Source: DATKMS01 sp041497995 (lineage in GTDB: Bacteria; Desulfobacterota; Binatia; HRBIN30). Taken from it: 26,974 nucleotides of DNA. Position 1 is the stretch's first letter, and every line of letters begins with the position of its first letter. Below are positions 16,680-23,975 of the stretch, piece by piece. Below the pieces are notes generated by a model, which had not been told where the DNA came from, made no database searches, and saw only the letters and a list, made by a program, of their open reading frames with translations. The stretch covers positions 1 through 26,974 of the forward strand of contig JBGQHM010000045.1 of assembly GCA_041497995.1 (NCBI GenBank). Direction: 5' to 3'. The position numbers were made by a program, and so were the translations under genes.

Positions 16680-16991
16680 GGGCCAGCGCGCTGTGCCCCG
16701 ACACATGACCCGCAACTGGAGCTCGCCACCGGGCAGGGTCTCCAGTGGGAGTGCTACTGGGAGAACAATACAGACAACGATTTCAAGTCCGGCCCCTTCA
16801 CCGACACCAACGAACACTGCAACTGGTTCGGGTCGTACTACCCAGCTGACTCCCTCGACGAGTTCATCACCTGCGTCAAGATGGTGGTCCCAATCGCTCC
16901 CGAACTGCTGGGGTGCAATCGGCCGATACGGCTGCGGTTGCGATTGCTGTGGGCGGGTAGCGCCGTGCTCTACAGCTTCACAAGACCGTGA
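16680..16991 (+). pseudogene. 5'-truncated gene remnant, Cys-rich C-terminal segment
   Basis: An open frame without a usable start runs from just after a TAG near 16676 to TGA 16991. Residues such as LELATGQGLQWECYWENNT and SGPFTDTNEHCNWFGSYYP look strongly protein-like. The spacing of Cys, Asn-Asn-Thr, Phe-Gly/Ser-Gly-Pro and a second Cys before an aromatic FGxYYP recalls C-terminal domains of copper type II ascorbate-dependent monooxygenase-like secreted proteins, an uncertain resemblance. The last 35 residues (Arg/Leu-rich) may already be frameshifted: the neighbouring frame ends in a more ordinary tail near 16960. It probably lost its 5' part. The stop lies one base from the convergent THUMP gene's stop. 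Confidence 0.5.
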
Positions 16992-16992
16992 G

Positions 16993-17547
16993 TCAGTCGG
17001 TCCGGACGAACGGAAAGCGCTGCCGCATCTCGCGCGTCACCAACTCGAAGCCCGCGATGTTGCCGATCAGCTCGACGGCAACCACGACATCGGGGTCAGT
17101 GAAGGTTATCGTCGCCTTCTCGCCGCGGGCTTGTAACGCCGCGTACAGGGCGTCTCCGAGGGCGCGCTCGGTGACCTGCGTGTTGATGATGCCCTTGTTT
17201 CCACGCCGTTCGACGCGGACATGGAAACTCCGCCCGACCAACCGATCGACGAACACCGCAGCCTCGGCGGCCAGCTGCTCGTGGAGCCTCGGGATATCGA
17301 TCGCGAACGTCCCCGCGACGGGCAGAAGTTTGCCCAGCGAAGAGCCGAGGCTACGCCGGCGCTCCAGCAGCTCCGCAACCCCGGCGAGGAACGCATCGAC
17401 ATCAGTGACACGACCGACGAGCACGTTGCGAAAGCCCGAGCGCCGCAAGCGCACGAGCGGATGCAGCGCGCGCCGCACGGCACGTGTCCCGCCTTGCCGG
17501 CACGTGACGACGACATTCCAGTCGGTGGGTGAATCGCTTCCGAGCAT
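16993..17547 (-). CDS. THUMP-domain protein without catalytic domain
   Basis: A 184-residue protein that looks like a THUMP domain: FNMVVTCRQG-like opening (WNVVVTCRQGGTRAVRRAL), FRNVLVGRVTDVDAFLAGV, FAIDIPRLHEQL, then RSFHVRVERRGNKG, ERALGDALYAAL and VVVAVELIGNIAGFELVTRE. THUMP domains bind RNA in tRNA-modifying enzymes (ThiI, TrmN-type methyltransferases, pseudouridine synthases). Here no methyltransferase or sulfurtransferase domain follows and the stop comes soon after, so it may act as an RNA-binding partner, as Tan1 does in eukaryotes. The frame extends upstream to 17640, but ATG 17547 (MLGSDSPTDWN) matches where the domain begins. Confidence 0.75.
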   Translation of the reverse strand: MLGSDSPTDWNVVVTCRQGGTRAVRRALHPLVRLRRSGFRNVLVGRVTDVDAFLAGVAELLERRRSLGSSLGKLLPVAGTFAIDIPRLHEQLAAEAAVFVDRLVGRSFHVRVERRGNKGIINTQVTERALGDALYAALQARGEKATITFTDPDVVVAVELIGNIAGFELVTREMRQRFPFVRTD

Positions 17548-17773
17548 ACTGGTGAACACCCTGGTAGCTGATCGGTCGCTGTGCTGCCAGCAGCAGGGAT
17601 CAGCGAGCGCGTGTCCGCATCTCGCTGTACTGACTGTCAACGCGAATTTTTGGCCTTGTGCGGTGTCCGTCCGCGCTGCATGAAGGGGACGTCACAAACA
17701 CGCGGGCCGCGTGGATAGGGTGGCAGGTGCGGTGGTGGTCTCCTCGGCCCATAGCCAAACGAGGAGCGCTTCA

Positions 17774-18358
17774 ATGGCAACAGGAGTAGCATCCATCGTC
17801 TTCGCCAGTGGAACCCTCGTCCTACCGGCGCAAACACTCTACGACCGCCAGGTGCTGGTGGACCACGTACTCAACTACGCCCGGCGCGGAACTCAGGTGC
17901 GGGTCCGGGTCGACTACACGACATGGATGGTGGCGCAACCAGAGCACCCGGTCGCATGTCAGCGGTGCCAGCGTCACGTCAGCGGCGCCGCGTGTCACCA
18001 TCCCGGCCAGTGGGCTGCGCTCTACTGCGTGACCTGCGCGTTGGCCCGACCACGACTCACGATGGCGCTCCTTGCGCAGTTGCCCGCCGCGGCGATCCTA
18101 CATGACGTCCAAGCGCGCTACGCATACGCCGGCGAGTGGGTCGCGTGGACACGCTGGCCGCAGGCGACGCCGGCTGAAATCATTGAGGACATGCGCTTGC
18201 AGCGGCGCTTTGCACCGGTGCTCACGTGGACCTGTACGGAAATCCGTCACCCACCCAGCGACACCCGCAAGGCTCCGCGGCCGGTGAGCCCGCGGCTGGG
18301 CGCCGCTTGGGCGCCAGTGCACGTGCTCCGCGTACCGCACGTTCGCCGATCAGCCTGA
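17774..18358 (+). CDS. Unknown protein with possible zinc-binding Cys cluster
   Basis: A 194-residue protein; GAGGAG seven bases before ATG 17774 fixes the start, although the frame is open to 17711. I recognise no family. Residues 62-88 contain Cys62-x2-Cys65, Cys74-His-His and Cys85-x2-Cys88, a pattern fit to bind one zinc ion. The segment before it (YDRQVLVDHVLNYARRGTQVRVRVDY) and after it (LPAAAILHDVQARYAYAGEW) look structured, while the last 40 residues are Pro/Arg-rich. It diverges from the THUMP gene and precedes the oxygenase gene, whose start lies about 128 bases downstream. Confidence 0.55.
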   Translation: MATGVASIVFASGTLVLPAQTLYDRQVLVDHVLNYARRGTQVRVRVDYTTWMVAQPEHPVACQRCQRHVSGAACHHPGQWAALYCVTCALARPRLTMALLAQLPAAAILHDVQARYAYAGEWVAWTRWPQATPAEIIEDMRLQRRFAPVLTWTCTEIRHPPSDTRKAPRPVSPRLGAAWAPVHVLRVPHVRRSA

Positions 18359-18486
18359 AACGCGCCTCGCGCTCGCATACGATCGCAAGGCGTCCGATCG
18401 GACGCCGCTCCCGGTTGGTGGGGTCGCACCGCCCGGCCCCGGGAGTTGACCGCGTCATCCACTTACTGGAATACAAGATCCCGGAC

Positions 18487-19560
18487 ATGGCGACTGCGGC
18501 TGCGATCGAGTGCCCGTACGATATTCGGACCCTGAATGGGGATCCGGACGGATTGCCGCTCGTCCTCCAGGCGCGGGAGGATCGCGACCCCGAGCATCTC
18601 GGGAGCTGGATCACTGCACACCACGACTGGGTCGAAGATCGTCTGCGACACCACGGTGCTTTGCTGTTTCGTGGCTTCGCGATCGCCAACGCACCAACTT
18701 TCGAGCGCGTCGCGCGCTCAGTCGACAACGAGCTGAAGAACGAGTACCTCGGCACGTCGCCGCGCAACGGTCTGACGGACTACGTGTTTACCGCCAGCGA
18801 GCTGCCGCCGTTCTATCCCATCCCCCAGCACTGCGAGATGAGCTTCATCGCCCAGCCGCCGCGCCGCCTCTTCTTCTGCTGCTTGCGACCGCCGGCGGAA
18901 GGCTGTGGCGAGACACCACTTGCCGACTTCCGGAAAGTCCTGCGCGATATCGAGCCGGCGACACGCCGCCGCTTCGAGCAGCGTGGCTTGCGCATCGTAC
19001 GCAACTACAGCGGCCCAAACGGCGGCGGCCGCTTCGACCTGTGGAAGCTGAAACGGTGGGACGAGATGTTCCTGACCAGCGACCGTGCCGCCGTGGAGGC
19101 GAAGTGTCGCGGCGAAGGTTTCGAGCCGTCGTGGACGGCCGCCGGCGGGCTCCGTCTGGTGAGCACGCAGCCAGTGACACGCACGCATCCGGAGACCGGC
19201 GCACCGGTCTGGCACAACCATGTCACGACCTTTCATCTCTCGGCAGCGCCGGGTGAGTATCGGCGCATCTACGCGCTGCGGCCGACGCTCCGTAACTGGT
19301 TCTTCTGGCAACTCGGCCGCGTCCTCACCGCGCTCCAGCGCCGCATGAAGACGAAGGACGAGCTGGCGATGCATTGCACGTACCTCGATGGCAGCGAGAT
19401 CCCAGCGACGGACATGGAAGCGCTGCGCGACGTCGTCTGGAAGCACATGGTCATCTTCCCCTGGCGCCGCGGCGACGTCGTCGCCATCGACAACTACGCC
19501 GTCTCACACGGGCGGCTACCGTACCAGGGGCCACGGGAAGTCGCGGTGTGTTGGGCGTAG
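18487..19560 (+). CDS. TauD/TfdA-family Fe(II)/2-oxoglutarate oxygenase-like protein
   Basis: A 357-residue protein with the double-stranded beta-helix pattern of TauD/TfdA-like oxygenases, which couple 2-oxoglutarate decarboxylation to substrate hydroxylation. The iron-binding triad is His115-x-Glu117 (PQHCEMSF, with Glu where Asp or Glu is allowed) and distal His341 (AVSHGRLPYQGPREV); an Arg in that last segment (343 or 350) would hold 2-oxoglutarate. GALLFRGFAI at 57-66 is the usual N-terminal strand pair. HCEMSF plus ETPLADFRKV resembles the SyrP/AmbD-like hydroxylase branch. The frame is open back to 18226, but ATG 18487 gives a family-typical N-terminus; the ribosome-binding site is weak, so the start is uncertain. 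The substrate is unknown. Confidence 0.8.
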   Translation: MATAAAIECPYDIRTLNGDPDGLPLVLQAREDRDPEHLGSWITAHHDWVEDRLRHHGALLFRGFAIANAPTFERVARSVDNELKNEYLGTSPRNGLTDYVFTASELPPFYPIPQHCEMSFIAQPPRRLFFCCLRPPAEGCGETPLADFRKVLRDIEPATRRRFEQRGLRIVRNYSGPNGGGRFDLWKLKRWDEMFLTSDRAAVEAKCRGEGFEPSWTAAGGLRLVSTQPVTRTHPETGAPVWHNHVTTFHLSAAPGEYRRIYALRPTLRNWFFWQLGRVLTALQRRMKTKDELAMHCTYLDGSEIPATDMEALRDVVWKHMVIFPWRRGDVVAIDNYAVSHGRLPYQGPREVAVCWA

Positions 19561-19576
19561 CGCGTCACGCCAAACG

Positions 19577-19676
19577 CGAATGCTGAATGGTGAATGTTTA
19601 ATGGTGAATGAATGAATCTGGTCGTCAGGTTCCGGAATTCACCGTTCAGCATTCACCATTCACCAATTGAGGGAGA
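19577..19676. repeat. Intergenic AATGGTGAA-type repeats, partly inverted
   Basis: Between the oxygenase stop and the MAPEG gene, the left arm (19577-19616) reads GAATGCTGAATGGTGAATG and a second ATGGTGAATG. The right arm (19634-19676) carries the complementary form, with ATTCACCGTTCAGC and ATTCACCATTCACC. The arms can pair into an imperfect long hairpin and are much more AT-rich than the surroundings. Such ATTCACC-type heptamer repeats recur in intergenic DNA of some bacteria. A transcript-end structure or a repeat expansion are both possible. Confidence 0.6.
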
Positions 19677-19689
19677 AGGAGGGTAACCG

Positions 19690-20082
19690 ATGACGACCGA
19701 TCTAATGATGTTGGTGGCAACCGCGCTGCTGTGTCTGGTCAACCCGGTGATCTATCTCGTCGGCGAAGTGCAGACGCCCGGCGGCATGGAATGGGGAATC
19801 GGCAACCGGGCCGAATCGCTGAAGCTGCCCGAGTGGGCGGCGCGGGCGAAGCGCGCGCACCTCAACCTGGTCGAGAACCTCGCGCCGTTTGCGATCCTGG
19901 TCCTCGCCGCCCAGGTGAGCGGCAAGGCCAACGGGATGACGGCGCTGGGTGCGGAGATCTTCTTCTGGGCTCGAGTGGCACACGTTGCCGTCTACACCGC
20001 CGGCATCACCGGCGTGCGCACGGCGGTGTTCTTCGTTGGTACGGCCGGCGAGCTGTTGATCCTGATCCAGCTCTTTCGCTGA
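19690..20082 (+). CDS. MAPEG-family membrane protein
   Basis: A 130-residue protein of normal MAPEG length with four hydrophobic helices (about 5-25, 62-79, 86-104 and 110-128). The family core is seen in RAKRAHLNLVENLAPFAIL at 52-70, where Glu and Asn of the second helix contribute to the glutathione site, and in ARVAHVAVYTAGITGVRT at 94-111. MAPEG enzymes act in membranes on glutathione conjugates or lipid peroxides, but bacterial members are mostly uncharacterised. GGAGGG precedes ATG 19690. This copy is intact, unlike the broken one at 2044, and the two are of different subtypes. Confidence 0.9.
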   Translation: MTTDLMMLVATALLCLVNPVIYLVGEVQTPGGMEWGIGNRAESLKLPEWAARAKRAHLNLVENLAPFAILVLAAQVSGKANGMTALGAEIFFWARVAHVAVYTAGITGVRTAVFFVGTAGELLILIQLFR

Positions 20083-20258
20083 GTCCGGCTCCGAAGCGAC
20101 CGTCAGGACCCGAGCCACCAACGAGCAGGGCGAGGGCCGGTGTACAGCCCACGTCCACGAGCACGTGCGTGTAGAACCGTTCGCGTGAGCTGGCAGTCAG
20201 GTTGGTCATGCCTCCGGAGGTCGCCCGGGAGCGCCGCGCGCGCGCCGGTTTGCGCTGA

Positions 20259-20930
20259 TCAGGAAGGCGCCGGCACAGCGTAGCGCTCCGGCCGCTCGGC
20301 AAAAGCCCGCGCACAGTCGAATGAACAAAAGTAGTATGTTTGCCCGTCGAATGGCAGCCGCGCGGGCGCTGCCTCTGTCCGCACCTGCATGCGACACACC
20401 GGATCGATGACTACAGCCTCGGTGCTGCGCCGACCAACGACGATTTCGAATACGAGCACGGGATCGACAATATTCTTGAAACGCACTTCTCCCAAGGGTT
20501 GATACTCGACTTTGTCGAGCGCTGCGGCGAGCGTCGTCACCGGCGCGGTGCACAAGATCTGTCCGGCCCGCGCGTGGCTCGCCACGCGCGCCGTCAGGTT
20601 CAGCGCGCCGCCGAAATATTGTCCGCCACGCTCCACCACCGTGCCTGCGTGAATGCCGCAGCGCACCGTCGGAAACAACGGCTCCTGGTCGATGAGATCG
20701 CGTAGTGCAATCGCTGTTCGGACGGCAGCTGCAGCCTCCCGAGCAGCAATGACGACCTCATCGCCAACCCGCTCCACTAAACGCGCCCCGGGTTGCAGCG
20801 CCGCGTGCGCGATCTCGGCATAGCGCGTGACCGCACCAGCAGCTTGGATATTGCCGTGCACCTCGGTCAGGGCGGTGTACCCGGAGAGGTCGGCGATGAG
20901 AAAGACGACCTCGACCTCTTCAGCAGCCAT
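20259..20930 (-). CDS. Class III nucleotide cyclase domain fused to a YHS domain
   Basis: A 223-residue soluble protein. Residues 7-163 form a class III cyclase homology domain with metal Asp14 (FLIADLSGYT) and Asp57 (VGDE), plus Asn111 and Arg115 (LNLTARVAS) for transition-state binding. Glu53, four before Asp57, sits where adenylate cyclases have Lys and guanylate cyclases have Glu; Gln104 is at the second specificity position. The nucleotide is therefore unclear, with a guanylate-like first residue. Residues 175-218 form a YHS domain (DPVCRM, FDGQTYYFCSFDC, ERPERY), a metal-associated module seen in copper and heavy-metal proteins. No signal peptide or membrane helix is present. Its stop codon side faces the MAPEG gene; its start is 205 bases from the multicopper oxidase stop, same strand. 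Confidence 0.85.
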   Translation of the reverse strand: MAAEEVEVVFLIADLSGYTALTEVHGNIQAAGAVTRYAEIAHAALQPGARLVERVGDEVVIAAREAAAAVRTAIALRDLIDQEPLFPTVRCGIHAGTVVERGGQYFGGALNLTARVASHARAGQILCTAPVTTLAAALDKVEYQPLGEVRFKNIVDPVLVFEIVVGRRSTEAVVIDPVCRMQVRTEAAPARLPFDGQTYYFCSFDCARAFAERPERYAVPAPS

Positions 20931-21135
20931 GGACTGTCACCTTCCCAATGCAGAGAGCAGCAGTCTGTCACCATCCTTCGCTGCGCGCTACAGCCGGTCT
21001 CGGCTCCCACCTGCCCGCAGACCGCGGGCGAGAACGCCACCGCCATGCATGTCCTTGCGCATCCGGCCACAGGTGTGTCGAAGGGTGCCCGCCCTCAGAT
21101 ACAGTCCTCCGGACCAAGTCGCAGTGCGGGGCGCC

Positions 21136-22584
21136 TCATACCTCGAGCACGCCCATCATGCCCTGATCCTCATGCTCGATGATATGGCAATGAAAGACAG
21201 TCTTGCCGGTGAAGTCACGCAGCGGGACGGCGATGCGCACGCTCTGTCCTGGTCGCACGTTCACGACATCTTTCCAAGCGACGAAGGGTTCAGCGACGTC
21301 GTTCCTCGACAGCACCTGAAAGGGATAGGTGTGCAGATGGAACGGGTGATCCATCGTGCTGCGGTTGCGAATCTCCCAGATCTCGACATCGCCGGATCGC
21401 CCGTGGAAGTCGACGCGGTTCTCGTCGAAGCTGCGCCCGTTGATGAAGAACTGCATGCCCATCATGCCGCCGCCGAGCACGAGCAGGCGGCTGATCGAAG
21501 CGAGAGGCGCATCGATCGGGTCAAGCCTTGCAAGGCGAGAAGGTAGGGGAACCGTCTTGGGATCGGCGGGCGCCGCGATGGTGAGCAGCGTCTGCGTCTG
21601 GCGGTTCCCGCCCACCGGTCCTCCGGTCATTCCTCCCATCATGCCGGTGCTGCCCATCATGTGGCCACCCCCGCGGTCGTAGGGGAGGTTGACGAGGCGG
21701 AAGCTGCCTGCGCGCGTGAGCTGCACCATCACTTCGGCACGCTCGCCGGGGGCCAGGAGCAACTCGTCAACGCCGACGGGTGCTGCGAGAAAGCCGCCGT
21801 CCGTGGCGATCAGATACAATGGGTGGCCTTCGAGGTGCAGCCGATAGTAGCGGGCGTTGCTCGCATTGAGCAGCCGCAGGCGCAGTGTGCCGCGGCGCGG
21901 CGCCAGCACCGGCTGCAGCGCGCCGTTGACGAGCAGCAACTCGCCCTCTTTGCCGGCGAACCAGTCGACTGGTAAGTGGGCTGCAGGAGCGCCGTCGACA
22001 AGGGTGAGGTCCTTGAGGACGAGAACGTACTCTTCCGCGCGGCGCAATCGTGCGAGCGAATCCAGCGGTCCCTCAATCACGATCACACCGGCCAGACCCG
22101 CGAATAGCTGTCGGGCGACGTGGCCGTGGAGATGCGGGTGATACCAATACGTCCCAGCCGAACCCGTCGGGATCGTCAACTCGTAGGTAACGGTGTCGCC
22201 TGGTGCCACAGCCAGAAATGGGTTGTCGATGCTCGGCGGCACGTGCAGGCCGTGAAAGTGCAGATTTGTCGGCTCCCCAAGGTCGTTGGTGAACCGCAAG
22301 CGCACGCGCTCGCCCTCACGCACGCGCAATACGGGTCCGGGGAAGCTGCCATTGTAGGTCAGCAGACGGGCACGCACACCGGCAACCGAGACGTTGGTCC
22401 ATGCTGCCGTCAGCTCAGCCTCAACCACGCCCGGCTCCGCCGGAGTGAGTGGCAGCGCAGGCAGTGCGGGAAATGCTGCAGCGCGTGCTGGTGAGCCGAG
22501 AGCCCGCGTGGATGAATTGAGATGATGGCTGGCCAAAGCCAGTCCAGCCAACTTCAGCACTTGGCGGCGGTTGAGGGTTTCCAA
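21136..22584 (-). CDS. Tat-exported multicopper oxidase (CueO/CopA-like)
   Basis: A 482-residue multicopper oxidase. All copper motifs are present: NLHFHGLHVP near 109-116, TYWYHPHLHGH at 145-155, HPFHLH at 413-418 and HCHIIEHEDQGM at 465-476, whose Cys466 and terminal Met are type 1 copper ligands. A Met-rich loop (HMMGSTGMMGGMTGG at 308-322) resembles the copper-sensing insert of CueO. The N-terminus METLNRRQVLKLAGLAL is a twin-arginine signal. The start is TTG 22584: GGGGAGG lies seven bases upstream, while the longer frame to 22704 would bury the Tat signal. Likely roles are periplasmic Cu(I) oxidation and copper tolerance, or oxidation of phenols or metals; the family does not settle which. 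Confidence 0.9.
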   Translation of the reverse strand: METLNRRQVLKLAGLALASHHLNSSTRALGSPARAAAFPALPALPLTPAEPGVVEAELTAAWTNVSVAGVRARLLTYNGSFPGPVLRVREGERVRLRFTNDLGEPTNLHFHGLHVPPSIDNPFLAVAPGDTVTYELTIPTGSAGTYWYHPHLHGHVARQLFAGLAGVIVIEGPLDSLARLRRAEEYVLVLKDLTLVDGAPAAHLPVDWFAGKEGELLLVNGALQPVLAPRRGTLRLRLLNASNARYYRLHLEGHPLYLIATDGGFLAAPVGVDELLLAPGERAEVMVQLTRAGSFRLVNLPYDRGGGHMMGSTGMMGGMTGGPVGGNRQTQTLLTIAAPADPKTVPLPSRLARLDPIDAPLASISRLLVLGGGMMGMQFFINGRSFDENRVDFHGRSGDVEIWEIRNRSTMDHPFHLHTYPFQVLSRNDVAEPFVAWKDVVNVRPGQSVRIAVPLRDFTGKTVFHCHIIEHEDQGMMGVLEV

Positions 22585-22915
22585 GAGCGCACCTCCCCGA
22601 TGTACGCAGCACGTCCCTTGCCAGTTGGATGCTGCGCCGCGGCGCCCGACGGAGATCACATGAGGTTCCCAATCGCTGGACAGCACGTCTGGGGCGATTC
22701 GCAAAGGCTAGAGCACCGACCGTTCACGCCGGCCGGCGGGCTTCAGCAGTCTCTTGGGCTGATGCAGCGAGAGAGCCGAACTTCCAGAGCGCTGCAGCCC
22801 GAACGGCAGCTTGAGGAGGACCGGGGCAAGTGCCTCGACCCTCCCCGAGGGCGGTTACGGCGCTGAGGTTGGAGGTGCCGTCGGTGCGGCGTCGGCTGGA
22901 TGCGGTGTTGGGCGC
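22585..22915. other. Gap of about 330 bases without a gene
   Basis: Between the multicopper oxidase start and the nitrilase stop I see no convincing coding frame, RNA gene or strong terminator. It holds the GGGGAGG ribosome-binding site of the oxidase (22592-22598) and presumably its promoter, but I could not identify -35/-10 elements or a metal-regulator operator with confidence. The part near 22800-22915 is GC-rich and has a small CCCTCCCCGAGGG self-complementary stretch. Confidence 0.4.
22592..22598 (-). promoter_or_regulatory. Ribosome-binding site that fixes the TTG start of the multicopper oxidase
   Basis: GGGGAGG on the minus strand lies seven bases before TTG 22584. No ATG or GTG at a suitable distance starts the Tat signal, so this site decides the start. 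Confidence 0.65.
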
Positions 22916-23719
22916 TCACTTCAACGTGAATTCTTGATAACGCTCGGGTGCGTATCGAGTGGCTAGCAAACCGGTTGCTTCCTCGACTTTGATGGCCTGC
23001 ACCAGTACGCCTTCCTGCCCATAAGGTAAGTACGCCTGGCACTGGCCTGAGGGGGCGATGAGACTTGTCGCCGATTCTTGGAAGCGCAAAGCATAATTGA
23101 CACTGGCAAAGTAGATCGTGTTCTCCATGCTGCGACACATCATCGCCTTCTCGTAGTAAGGCCCGCTGGCCGCGCCCCACTTCGTCAGACGGACACCTTC
23201 TTGATCACTCCCCGTGTGGTGGGGATGAAAGACGATTTTGGCGCCGCGCACCGCCGCCCAGCGCACCGTCTCGGGATAGCGCCAGCCCTCATGGCAAATC
23301 ACCACTCCAAACTTCATCCCTTTGATCTCGAAGAGTCGCCGGGTATTTCCGGGCACATAGAACTGATCTTCGGTCGGGTCTAGTTGGTTCTTGGTTTGGT
23401 AGCCCTGAATCTGGCCCCGGGCGTCGATGACAAAGGCGACAATCTGCCGGCCCGCCTCCGTGAGCCTTTCCATCCCGAGGATAGTGGCCACCGCATACGT
23501 TCGCGCCCACTGCGCCACGGCTTGGAGTGCCCGTTCCTGCTGCGTCTGATCAAAGGGCAATACTTCAAAATCCTGTCCCCGCAGACCTGGGAGATAGGCC
23601 TCCGGGAAACACACGATCTCCGCGCCTTGGGCCGAAGCTTCGGACAGGAGCCGCTTGATCTTATCTAAGCCGTCATCAAGGGCTGAGGCGATACAAGGCG
23701 ACGCCAGGGCAATGATCAT
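22916..23719 (-). CDS. Carbon-nitrogen hydrolase (nitrilase superfamily)
   Basis: A 267-residue amidohydrolase of the nitrilase superfamily, with GGAGG six bases before ATG 23719. The Glu-Lys-Cys triad is visible as Glu40 (CFPEAYLPG), Lys110 (YQTKNQLDP) and Cys142 (VICHEGWRYPE). The length fits the small omega-amidase/carbamoylase/predicted amidase branches better than the larger true nitrilases. These enzymes cleave amides, carbamoyl groups or nitriles in the cytoplasm. MCRSMENTIYFASVNYA after the catalytic Cys is the usual later core strand. The substrate is unknown. It lies 256 bases from the methyltransferase gene on the same strand and probably has its own transcript. Confidence 0.9.
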   Translation of the reverse strand: MIIALASPCIASALDDGLDKIKRLLSEASAQGAEIVCFPEAYLPGLRGQDFEVLPFDQTQQERALQAVAQWARTYAVATILGMERLTEAGRQIVAFVIDARGQIQGYQTKNQLDPTEDQFYVPGNTRRLFEIKGMKFGVVICHEGWRYPETVRWAAVRGAKIVFHPHHTGSDQEGVRLTKWGAASGPYYEKAMMCRSMENTIYFASVNYALRFQESATSLIAPSGQCQAYLPYGQEGVLVQAIKVEEATGLLATRYAPERYQEFTLK

Positions 23720-23850
23720 GGATGACCTCCGAAAGTGCGAGGGTCCTCATATCTTGACGCGTGGCTCATCCGCTCTACTCCGGGTTCGGTCATAGTGCAG
23801 CTTGGTCCTCCTGTCCACGTTCTGCGGTTCTCCACCAGGTCGCACAGAAC

Positions 23851-23883
23851 CGCGATAACCCACCGGCCGCGCGGGTTATCGCG
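23851..23883. terminator. Perfect 11-base inverted repeat between methyltransferase and nitrilase genes
   Basis: CGCGATAACCC (23851-23861) pairs with GGGTTATCGCG (23873-23883) across an 11-base loop. Neither strand has a T tract after the stem, so it is not a classical intrinsic terminator. It could be an RNA-processing hairpin, a Rho-assisted end or an operator. Confidence 0.4.
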
Positions 23884-23927
23884 CGAAGCGTCCCCCCCGC
23901 GAGCAGCCGGTCCGCGGGGCTCTCGAC

Positions 23928-23944
23928 GCCGCGGCCGCCGCGGC
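23928..23944 (-). terminator. GC hairpin just after the methyltransferase gene
   Basis: GCCGCGG/CCGCGGC with a three-base loop lies about 30 bases after the methyltransferase stop on the minus strand. The position suits transcript termination or 3'-end protection, but no U tract follows. Confidence 0.35.
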
Positions 23945-23975
23945 TGAGGTGTGCAGAAGGAGACTCGATGGGCTC

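Noticed and set aside
16988..17683. Plus-strand frame of 231 codons opposite the THUMP gene
   Set aside because: Its Arg/Ser/Thr-rich composition is typical of an antisense shadow; the opposite strand gives a clear THUMP pattern.
18226..18486. Upstream extension of the oxygenase frame
   Set aside because: It overlaps the preceding gene, is Arg/Pro/Ser-rich, and TauD-type proteins start near ATG 18487.
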